A stretch of DNA of 64,000 bases, taken from Anaeramoeba flamelloides. Lineage: Eukaryota; Metamonada; Anaeramoebidae. Positions 23,001-31,100 of this stretch are shown here, one piece after another (position 1 is the stretch's first letter; the number at the start of each line of letters is the position of its first letter). Below the pieces are notes generated by a model, which searched no databases, was not told where the DNA came from, and saw only the letters and a list, made by a program, of their open reading frames with translations. The position numbers were made by a program, and so were the translations under genes. The stretch is from positions 22,816,001-22,880,000 of the forward strand of contig JANTQA010000023.1 in NCBI GenBank assembly GCA_027625915.1, given 5' to 3'.

Positions 23001-25025
23001 GAAAAAATTCAATTTCTATCATAAGATAAAATTTTACATTTCTATTTTATCATAAGAGTATTTTTTTTTTTTGAAAACAAAGACAAAAATTTGATTTTTT
23101 CTAGAATTCAAAATAAAAGAAATCACAGAAACTTGAAAGTGTTTTTCAAACATTGCTTTTAAATTGTTTAAACCTGAGATTTTGGCAACTTTGAAAATTG
23201 AAGATCCGCATTAATAGGTATTTTTTTAAGAATTTTTTTGTCAATTTCCAAAACCAAAGTAACCAAAAATTTAATTTTTTTTTTTTGTTATAAATTTTAT
23301 GGATTATGATAAACTTTCAGAACCTTTTTACTGTATGTTAAACAGGATAAAAATTTATAATAGACCATCAATATCTATGTTTTATCAATTTTCAAGGTAG
23401 AGTTGGGAATGGCTGTAAGATTTAAACAATGAAATTTTTTTTCTTTGAAATCAATAGTTAAGCAATATTAGATACAAGGGAATAAAGAAATATTACAAAG
23501 TCTTTTTTTAGTCAAGTAAGATCTTCTGTTTTTCATTTGGAAATTTGTGAAAAAAAAGATCAACACGATTTTTCACTGGGAATATCATAAGAAAAAAAAA
23601 GTCAAATCAATTCAAAGAAGAAATAAATTAACTTCAAAGAATAGTCCACTATATTATTATCAATCAAATCAAGAAAGTAATTCAATTTAAAATCTTCTTT
23701 TTTTATCAAAATACGATCAGTGTTGTTTTGGAGATCTCTAAAAATATTCAAATTTTTCAACAAATTTTCAATAATAGATCAACCAAAGAAAACCCCATGA
23801 AAAAAGATAGTATTTAAAAAATTACTATTGTGTTTAGTTCTCCATTTAGTCTTTGATTATTTATTTATTCTTTTGTTAATTGATTTGTACTTTTCATTTT
23901 CAGTTTTCTGTGATATTTTCAATTCAAGTTACCAATTAAAAATCGTGTTGAACTTTTTTTCTTGTTTTTTCACTTTTTTCCCAAATAATGAGTAAAAATT
24001 TCTTTTTTTAATTTGTTGAAAAATTCTTTTTTCAAAAAAAAACAAAGGTTGGTTCAAATAAATATGATACAAGAAAGGATGGGCTCATGAAGAATAAGAT
24101 TTTGAAAAATATATTCAAGACTGAAATAATTTTTTGAAGATAACAATAGAAAAAAAAAAAAGGTTTAATAATAAAAAGATTGTAATACTTACTTGTTCTA
24201 AAACTTCTTCATTCTTAGAAGACAATAAGGAAACAAATTTAGGAATAATATCAAGATCAACACAATATTGGGCCTGTTCATGAGTTCCGGAGCAAGTGTT
24301 TGTTATAATCCATTCAGCTTCAAACTTTTATAGCCCAATAAAAAAAAGCAACAAAACCAAAAACAGAGCAATATAAAAAATAAAAAGAAAAGAAAAGAAT
24401 TACAAGCGACACAAGAAATAGTACTAAGCAACCATTAAAATTCAACAAGAACAAAAAAAAAAAAAAGTAAAAAAAAAAAACTATTGAGACAAAAGAAATT
24501 ACTTGTATGTATTCGTTGTCCCAATTGTCCAAAAATTCAACAACAATTTCCAGAATACCTGTTTCAATAATTTCGTCTATTGGTGGGTTGTCTTCGACAC
24601 TAATCATTGCACGAATACCCCTAATTGATGTTTCAACTTTGTCGATATTTGTTGATTTGATACCTTTGATTAATTCCGGGAGTTCTTCAATCTTTAACAA
24701 ATAATTGAGAACAAGGAATATGATCAGCGAGTGTATTCAAAAGAAAAAAATATAAAAAACAAATTGACAAATGAAAAAATGTTAACAGCGAGGATTAAAA
24801 GAGAGAAAAAATTACTGTTGGGATATAAAGTTGGTTATTGTTGTTGGTTGTTTGTTTTTGTTCTGTTTGTGAATCATTGATCGCTCTCTTTTTTTTTAAT
24901 TGCTCTTGTCTTTTGTCATTAGATAGTTGGTGAAGAAGATTTGAACGCCTTTGTCTTGACTGATCTTGAGAAGTTTTATTTTTAAAAAGCTTTTTTCTTC
25001 TGGTTAATTTCTTTTCAAAAGACAT
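11090..25025 (-). CDS. importin subunit alpha (karyopherin alpha)
   Basis: Nuclear-import adaptor that binds classical nuclear localisation signals and importin beta. Seven exons, all frame-consistent: 24816-25025, 24503-24691, 24193-24324, a 25-nt microexon 17833-17857, 17571-17737, 14732-14895 and 11090-11762, giving 519 residues, the usual family length. Residues 1-70 hold the basic importin-beta-binding region (RRSNLLHQL...KKKR). Armadillo repeats follow, with the Trp/Asn NLS-binding ladder visible: AEWIITNTCSGT, CIWGLGNIAGD, NAIWTLSNL, SCWGLCYISDG, LRTIGNIVTGD, SCWALSNITAGD, AVWIISNICYGG. The C-terminus is acidic (EEYSGDEY). Introns are 124, 178, 6335, 95, 2675 and 2969 bp; the three long ones are full of mobile DNA, including a Tc1-like transposon on the opposite strand. 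The gene appears complete and functional. Confidence 0.95.
11763..12590. other. importin intron 6, proximal part
   Basis: Homopolymer-rich intron sequence (T runs at 11781-11800 and 12224-12250). Open frames here are low-complexity Phe/Leu products of T runs and are not genes. Confidence 0.6.
12600..13330 (+). pseudogene. degraded LINE-type ORF2 C-terminus
   Basis: The plus strand contains a decayed reading frame. Its clearest part is CCKKEVDDVDHFLWDCKRYE, the CC-x-H-x-C zinc-knuckle motif that closes many non-LTR retrotransposon ORF2 proteins. Upstream, short pieces such as FNGLHRY are interrupted by stops, and it ends in HPLTN and a stop. A 192-bp insertion at 12891-13082 splits the motif between the Pro and Cys codons. 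It sits inside an importin intron and is inactive. Confidence 0.7.
12891..13082 (-). mobile_element. short retroposed insertion with 12-bp target-site duplication
   Basis: The 12-mer TATACCCATGTT occurs at 12879-12890 and again at 13083-13094, exactly flanking a 192-bp insert. The insert begins on the plus strand with a run of T, which is a poly(A) tail on the minus strand. This is the signature of target-primed reverse transcription. The insert encodes no protein. GATTCAATC in it resembles a Pol III B-box, but I cannot fold a tRNA around it, so a SINE origin is only possible. Its target is the LINE relic, which dates it as younger. Confidence 0.75.
13634..14175. mobile_element. inverted-repeat element, copy 2 (inverted relative to 9543-10092)
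   Basis: It shares, in reverse orientation, the TGATCGATCAAA core, the TTTTTCATATTTTTTACA-type stretch and the terminal ACACCAAAATTCAA / TGTGTGTAAAATTTTGG pair with copy 1. It is located in importin intron 6. Borders are approximate. Confidence 0.5.
15151..15233. repeat. 25-bp-stem hairpin
   Basis: TGTAAACATGATTTCTCTAT and its complement ATAGAGACATCATGTTTACA are separated by about 20 nt, with a single mismatch in the stem. The pairing may extend outward to GTAC on both sides. It is intronic in the importin gene. It could be a tiny MITE or a structured RNA. Confidence 0.7.
15853..15967. mobile_element. 115-bp TTAA-flanked hairpin element
   Basis: TTAA at 15849-15852 and 15968-15971 bound a 115-bp element whose arms match over about 32 bp with one mismatch (TCAAAATGAATTCTTCAGAT and complement). 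The termini are GGATGGGC / GCGCCCCC. The TTAA target duplication matches that of two other families in this window (551 bp and 173 bp). Located in importin intron 5, non-coding. Confidence 0.75.
16411..16835. mobile_element. GGGAAAAAAAGTGAAA family element, copy 1
   Basis: It begins TTTGGGAAAAAAAGTGAAAC and ends in the inverted form ...ATTTTCAGTGATGCT...AACTTTTTTCA. The subterminal ACTGAAAATGAAAAGTAC is complemented at the other end. The interior holds the family markers AACAGTTTTTCTAATACTAT and GATCTCCTAAAA. Related copies are at 23536-23985, 39388-40345 and 42957-43597. No transposase. Confidence 0.7.
16941..17376. mobile_element. 436-bp MITE with ~46-bp terminal inverted repeats
   Basis: The left end GACAAGATTTTTAATTGTTA...TTGTTGTGTAACTG is matched by its complement CAGTTACACAACAATTTTCC...CTTGTC at the right. 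The interior is non-coding (ATCAAATCCTTTTTATAAAT, AATTAATCATCATTCTAAT). A diverged copy lies at about 29260-29820. Located in importin intron 5. Confidence 0.8.
18585..20175 (+). mobile_element. Tc1-like DNA transposon
   Basis: A nearly complete element inside importin intron 3, transcribed opposite to the host gene. The left end carries TTTTGACTCACTTT (about 18612) and the right end carries GGTGAGTCACAATTTTTGAA (about 20137), which are inverted relative to each other. The similarity extends outward about 20 bp through CTAATTCAAACTAAACT and its diverged partner. A second copy of TTTTGACTCACTTTTTT lies inside the right end near 19974, as in elements with internal repeated transposase-binding sites. 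The exact termini and TA duplication could not be fixed. Confidence 0.75.
18722..19907 (+). CDS. Tc1/mariner-type transposase (DD34E), intron-containing
   Basis: Transposase that excises and inserts the surrounding element by a DDE mechanism. Two exons, 18722-19250 and 19408-19907, joined across a 157-bp GT...AG intron, give 342 residues without a stop, normal for Tc1. The N-terminal part has paired helix-turn-helix regions (TRQIAEYLNISQRQVVYWIQ, then a basic GRPR-like KKRGRKKK linker, then a second HTH). Catalytic residues: Asp in VVFSDESWF, Asp in LQQDGARPHTS, and Glu in PDLNPIENLW, with 34 residues between the second Asp and the Glu. The Met at 18722 is chosen because the upstream frame is only Phe-rich low complexity. 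If the intron is not removed, the protein is truncated before the second catalytic Asp. Confidence 0.88.
21240..22410 (-). pseudogene. degraded LINE-type reverse transcriptase C-terminal region
   Basis: Read on the minus strand, about 22360-22280 encodes SFILSRLTYGLEIFN, resembling the post-catalytic thumb region of non-LTR reverse transcriptases. The frame 22188-21973 follows (SHPYLEKLIKFNQR). After the inserted hairpin array comes CPLCLKYNQKEII-stop-NIDHFLWVCP, a C-x2-C...H...C zinc knuckle, ending LSLRATRV and a stop at about 21278. A poly(A)-like run lies just downstream (T run at 21240). Stops and frame breaks make it inactive. A related fragment lies on the plus strand at 51920-52330. 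Confidence 0.65.
21690..21976. repeat. hairpin-array repeat, copy D, with 87-bp tandem unit
   Basis: It starts AAGTGCCTTAGAGTGCCTAG, then T-rich/A-rich inverted arms. Two nearly identical 87-bp units start at 21801 and 21888 (CTAGGTTTTCCAGGATTCAA...), each itself an inverted repeat. They are joined by CTAACGAAAAGTGT. The minus-strand 66-codon frame here merely reflects the 29-codon (87-bp) periodicity. The array interrupts the LINE relic. Confidence 0.8.
22923..23415. mobile_element. TA-flanked MITE family (CAGCCATTCCAACCC), copy 1
   Basis: TA at 22921-22922 and 23416-23417 flank a 493-bp element with termini CAGCCATTCCAACCCTACCT and its complement. The interior is non-coding and recognisable by TTTCCAAAACCAAAGTAACC and AACTTTCAGAACC. 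Three further copies sit in the first Sec14-gene intron. The TA target and CAG-starting ends fit a Tc1/mariner-mobilised non-autonomous element, though the ends differ from those of the Tc1-like element at 18585-20175. Confidence 0.82.
23536..23985. mobile_element. GGGAAAAAAAGTGAAA family element, copy 2 (inverted)
   Basis: It shares with copy 1, in reverse complement, AAAATACGATCAGTGTTGTT, GGAGATCTCTAAAA, CCCCATGAAAAAAGATAGTA and the terminal CACTTTTTTCCCAAATAAT. It lies between the TA-flanked MITE and importin exon 3. Confidence 0.65.
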
Positions 25026-28000
25026 TGACTTTGAAAAAGAAAATAAATTTGAAAAAAATGATCGCAGAAAGTGAAAATTCACTCCCAAAAATCTCAAAGT
25101 TTTACAACACTTTAAAGAAGGAAAATTGTTTGAAAGTTTTGGAAAGTCTGTTAAAAAAGCAAGAGATTTTTTGTAGAGCTTATTCTTCTGAAATCTATAA
25201 AAAGTTAATACAATTGTCACCAATTTATGAAACCTACTAAAAATGTATTACAATTAAATTCAGTTTTATCAATGTTTTAATCGGTATTAAAGGTTACAAT
25301 TTTTCTTTTCAATCATTTAACTTGTTCAAATTTTGGTTTGTTTAATGAAAATGCAAAGTATGAAGTTGTCTGAAAGAACTCAAAAACACTACAAATGGCA
25401 CACCGACACAATAGCCTCATCACTTTTTTAACACAATGTATTTTTATTAGTAAGTGGTTCTCATCAAACTTGTATTTCTCTAAAATGAATGTGTATTTTG
25501 TTTGAAGATAGAATCTATCTTCTATATATGGCTGAGGGAAGAGTAACTCTTTTGTATTTTTTTTTCCCAAAGGTATTAGGGAAATTATTTCACACAAATA
25601 CCATTAAACTGGAGAAAAAAAAACTCAATTATCATCTTTAGAGAAATGAGTCATCATTTTTTAAAAGAATTGATATTTTCTCCAAAATTAAATTTTTAGT
25701 TAAAAAGATCTTGATTTTTTTTTCAAATTTTTGGATCCAATACCAGATAAAGAAAAAATTGACAAAACAACTTTATTTTGAAGAAATCTTGCTTTTAGTA
25801 ATTTCTGGGGGTTTATATAAACAAGTAGCCTTAAAAGTTTGAGTCTTATATTAAAAATACAATGAAAAATTAAATCAAATAAGAACCCTTGAAGATCTAA
25901 AAAAAAATGATCTTTTGTTATTTTATACACAAATTTTCAACGAGATTTCTTGAAATTTAAAAGATTATGTCATATTCTTTTTTAAATTTCAAGGGTGAAA
26001 GCAATCAATTGTTCGGATTAAAATAATTTATTTGAGAATATCTATTATTTTTTATTATTATTAGAATTATTAATTTATATTGGGTTTTATTTGTTTGAAA
26101 ATCTTTAAATAAAAATCAGAAAGAATAAGAAATCTATTGAAACTTTTCATCTTTGTGATGTCAATAACTCACTAGAATAAATAAATTAGTTTATTAATTT
26201 CTGATAAAAAAAACAATCAAATTCAAAAGTATTTCTTTTTGGTGATAAGTTGAATTTTCCAAGGTTTTAAAAAAAATATTGGGGAAGAATATTAAAATAT
26301 TTGATTATTTTTCTCAATATTTTTTTTATTCAGCAAAAAAGAAAAAATTGATTTGGAATGTAATTTGAATTCAAGAAATTATATTATTTTAGTTTAAAAT
26401 AATTATTGTATTTATTTTTGAAATCAAGTAGATTTTTTATATAGAGTTATTTTAAAACTTTGTGTTGTGATCTTGAGATGTATTTTGGTATATTTCCTTC
26501 ATAGATAATAAGATTTCAATCTTCTTTAATTAAAATATTTTTATTGAAATTGTTTATAAATATTTTGGGTTTTGAACCTATTATAAGGTAGAAAAAGCGA
26601 TAAAACTTTTTTAATTAATAGTATATGTCTGAAAATTGTCTTTACAAGTAAGTTTATTTTTTTTAGAAATCCGATTTTTATTGATTTTTTAATTTCAAGG
26701 TGTGGTATATTTTTTATTGAATTATTTTTAAAATTTATTAGAAGATTTTTTTTTCTTTTACTAGTGCTTAAATGGATAGATAAAATTTTGATTAAATATT
26801 GATAAATTCGAATAAAATAAAAAAAAGTTAATATTTTGGTCAAGTGTAAAAGGGAATAAATACACTCAAAGAAATTTTTAATTTCAATTGAAATAAGGAA
26901 ATTTTAGACTCCTTTTCTGCTAATAATTAGTAAAATATGCATTTTGTACAAGATAAGGATTTTTCTGTGATCATATGAAATTTTAAAACTAACTATTTTT
27001 TTATGAAATTAGACAAAATTTTCCTTTTTACTTATATATTTTTTATCTGTGATATTTATACTCACATGAATCTCAACTTTTTTCAAAAAACATCAATTGT
27101 TCAAACCAATGCTGTTTGTTGGTAGTTCAAATTTAAATGGGATTTAATTTCCTCTGATTTTCCTTTTTCCAATTCTGAGATCTGATTTTCTTCTCGGATA
27201 TATTCCATACAAACCAGTCCAAAACATAGTATCAGGAAACAAGAAATAAAGGTACAAGCCTAAACTTAATTTCTTTTTTTTCTCAAACTCTATTTGTAAA
27301 AAAAGTGAAATTTTTTTCCATTTATGATTCAAATATCAGCCTTTTTTAATATTGACTCCTGATAAAAAAATCCTGATGAACAGATTTTTGTTTACAAGAT
27401 AAAATCACAATAGAAAATAATATTTGAAATTGAAATGGTATAAAAATTCTAGTTATCTTGATTCAAATTCTTCAATTATTCCTCTCATTTAAGATTCTTA
27501 ATTCGCCCAGTTTATCCAAATTTAATCAAATAGAATTGGAGAGAAATTTTCATTACACAAATCTATTCTATTTTTGTTTAAAACTCTTTTGAGAAATCAA
27601 AAAAAGTAAGTTGGAAATTTTTTCCCTTTAATTTTTGAATACCTGTGTAATTAGATTTTTACAATACAACATACTGAAACAAATCTCTAAAGTTGTAATA
27701 TTAATAGGTTTAGTCAAGATAGTTGGTTTTTTTGAACAAATAATAAACAAATTTTTTTACAAAAAGAAATAAAAATTTACATTTCTTTTTTGTAAAAAAA
27801 CAGTATTATTTTATGTTTTTATCTCAAAAAACCAAGAAAATTTCTTCAATATTACAAGAATATTATTTTGTTGTTCCTTGGGCTTTGAACTCTTTTTTGT
27901 TCATTTTTTTTTTTGAATCATTAAAAATATGACGAAAGAATCAAAAACAAACACTAGACTTTTCTTCAAATCACTTATTTCTCACAGGTTTTTCTGTTTT

Positions 28001-28134
28001 GTAAAATTCCACCAAATCGTTCTGTAACAAGAAACATTTATTCCAAAAAATTTGGAACATTTATTTTTCATTACTTCCAAGAAACTCCCTTTTTTTCTTC
28101 ATCAAATCATAAATTTACAAAGCTACCAATAAAA
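25026..28134. other. divergent intergenic region between importin alpha and the Sec14-like gene
   Basis: It must contain both promoters, since the genes are transcribed away from each other. I see no TATA element I would defend in such AT-rich DNA. A plus-strand frame from the ATG at 25058 (57 codons, ends IYETY) has fair composition but no support. Small inverted repeats occur, such as TTTTTTACAAAAAGAAAT with its partner at 27752-27800. No repeat family copy was recognised. Confidence 0.5.
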
Positions 28135-31100
28135 ATGTCAAAAAAAAAATATACTGGGTTTTTAGGTGATCTTTCAGAGTCTCAAGCGAAAGTAAGTTAT
28201 TCTTTTTGCAAATTTTTCAATTTAAATCTCTGTCTGTCTTTTAGAATTCAATTGGTGATACTTTTCACAGAGCCTTCCTTTTTTTTTTGTAATTTGTTCC
28301 TTAGAAATCACTTGAAATTGTGAGCCTATTTCACACTCTTTTAACAATCCCTTTTTTATTCTTAACTCGAAGATATTTATTTTAAAGCATCATTCGAAAT
28401 GAAAAGATTCTTTGGGAATTGCTAACCGAAAAAGAAAAATAAAACGAGGCCAAGGCACCTCCCATTAAACTTTGCAAGAATCGTAAACAAAAGTAAACAC
28501 TTAAACGTGTGTCGTGTTATTGTGTCTTGTGTAACTCTCAAAATAATTCTCTTCATTTTGTCTTTGATTGAGAAAAAAAGTAAATCAATCAAAAATATTG
28601 TTTATTTTTTCTTTTCTCTTTTCAAATTGAAAACTCTTGAAAAGTTTCATTTTTTTGTAAAAAAAAGTACAGTCATTTCTACCCTACCATGAAAATTGAT
28701 AAGACACAGAAGTTGGTTTTCTATTACAAAATTTTGTCATGTATGACAAACTGTAAAATGGTTCTGAAAGTTTATCATAATCCAAAAAATTTATAACAAA
28801 AAAAAAAAATTAAATTTTTGGTTACTTTGGTTTTGGAAATTGGCAAACAAATTAATAAAAAAACACCGATTAATGCGGATCTTCAATTTTTTAAAGTTGC
28901 TAAAATCTCAGGTTTAAACAATTTAAAAGTAATGTTTGAAAAACACTTTCAAGTTATCATGGTTTCTGTGATTTCTTTTCTTTTGAAAATTTAATTTTTG
29001 TCTTTGTTTTCAAAAAAAAAAAATTTTTCTTATGTTGCAACAGAAATGTAAAATTTTATTTTTCTTGAAATTGAATTTTATATTTCCAAAAAGATAATTT
29101 AATAATATACAACCAATTTGAAGACCTTATAAAATTTTACATTTGCTTTGAACGATGGTACCCAAATTTTAAGGTGTACTCTTATAAAGAGTTGAATTAC
29201 ACACTTTTGATACTCATTTCTTTAAAATTATTGTATGAAAAAAAAATACCTAACAAGATAAGAAGTTATCAAACGGTTTTTAATTGTTAATATTATTAAA
29301 ATTGTTGTGTAATTTCTTATATTTAAAATCAAATCCTTTTGATAAATAACCAAATTATTTATCAAATCAGTAATTAACTTACCTAAATTTCATTAAAATG
29401 GGGGTATCTTTAGAGTAATCATTTAATTATTTGATGGCCCTCAGTAGATCTACTTATTTTGAAAAAAAAATAGAGTTTTATAGTGGTTTGTTCGGAATTT
29501 GTCTGTCTATTTCCAAAACCAAAGTAACCAAAAATTTAATTTTTTTTTTTTATTATAAATTTTTTGAACAACTGTAATTTAATTAATCATCATTCTAATA
29601 AGCGCTTGGTTATAATTTTCAAAGTTTGATTCTTAAAAAAATTTATCAAAATGAGCTTTCTTATTCTCATATGAAACTTTTTGAAAATCTATATCAACAT
29701 CAAAATTTTATATCGAAAAAATTCCGCGTTCGTGTTTTTCGTCTGATTTAAGTGATTGCAAACCAATTTCCCTAATATTAACAATTAAAATCGTGTCAGG
29801 GGTTATTTTCATTTTCGGTATTTTTTTCAATACTATATATAAATACAACCGTTCCAACCCTACCTTGAAATTTGATAAGACATAGAAGTTAATTTTCTAT
29901 TACAAAATTTTGTCATGTATTACAAACCATAAAATGGTTCTGAAAGTTTATCATAAACCGAAAAATTTTAATATATAAACCATTTTCCAGTTATAATGAG
30001 TGATTTGCATGTGTTTAAAGTGTTTGCATGGATATTAGAAGAAAAAATTTCTTTTGGAAATTTTCAAAATTAGAGACATTTTTTCTCATTTCTGTACATT
30101 TTTTGTTTTTTCGATTTTTTATTGGCAGGTAATTCAGTTGCAAAAAAAATTTTTTATTGCAAGATCAATAGTCACTTGGTAAAAAACATGTTATTCTAAG
30201 GTTATTGAAACCATGGAAATGATTGTTGAGAAATCATATTGATTTCTATTGCAATTCTATTCGAGCTTTGATCTTGATATTTGAATAATAAATGTGAAAA
30301 ATTTTCACTTCATTTCATTTCCTTTTTCAAATAGAGACCACAAATCCCAACCTACTTCGTTTGTGGACTTTATTTCTAAAAGAAAAGTATGGAAAATGAA
30401 GTGAAAATTGTTTCCTATTTATTATTCAAATACCAATAGAAGATCAAAACGAACATTCTTGTTTTTCTTAATGGTGACCTAAGAATTTGATTTTTTCAGT
30501 TTTTAAGAAAATCTATTGATTGATTAGTTTTATTTCAGACGGATATCAACAATTCTTTGATGTGTGTTACTTCTGTTTATTTCTTATTTGTTCTTCAAAG
30601 GTCAATTATATAAAATAATTGATATTTGAAAAAAATGGGTTTTTTGTGGATACCCCTTTGACAGAAACAAAGTTGACAAAAAAAAATTATATTATCCATT
30701 TTTTGGTTACTTTAGTTTTGGAAATAGACAAACAAATTAATAAAAAAAACACCTACATTCATGTGGATCTTCAATTTTTTAAAGTTGGAAAATCTCAGGT
30801 TTAAACAATTTAGAAGCAATGATCCAAAAATACTTTCAATTTTCTGTGATTTCCATGATTTCAATTTTTATCTTTTCTTTTGAATTGAATTTTTGTAAAC
30901 GATTTCAAAAACAAAAAAATATTTCTCTGATGAAGTAAACGAAATTGAATTTTTTATCTTATGATCGAAATTGAATTTTATATTTCCAAAAAGACAATTT
31001 TAAAAGAGACAACCAATTTGAATGTCTTATAAATTTTATGGTGGGTTTGGAACGGTTGTAAGGGTGGTTGAAATACATCCGTTCCAGACCCACCATAAAA

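Noticed and set aside
25058-25240. 57-codon plus-strand frame divergent to importin alpha
   Set aside because: Fair composition, but it would start 33 bp from the importin start codon and no family resemblance was seen.
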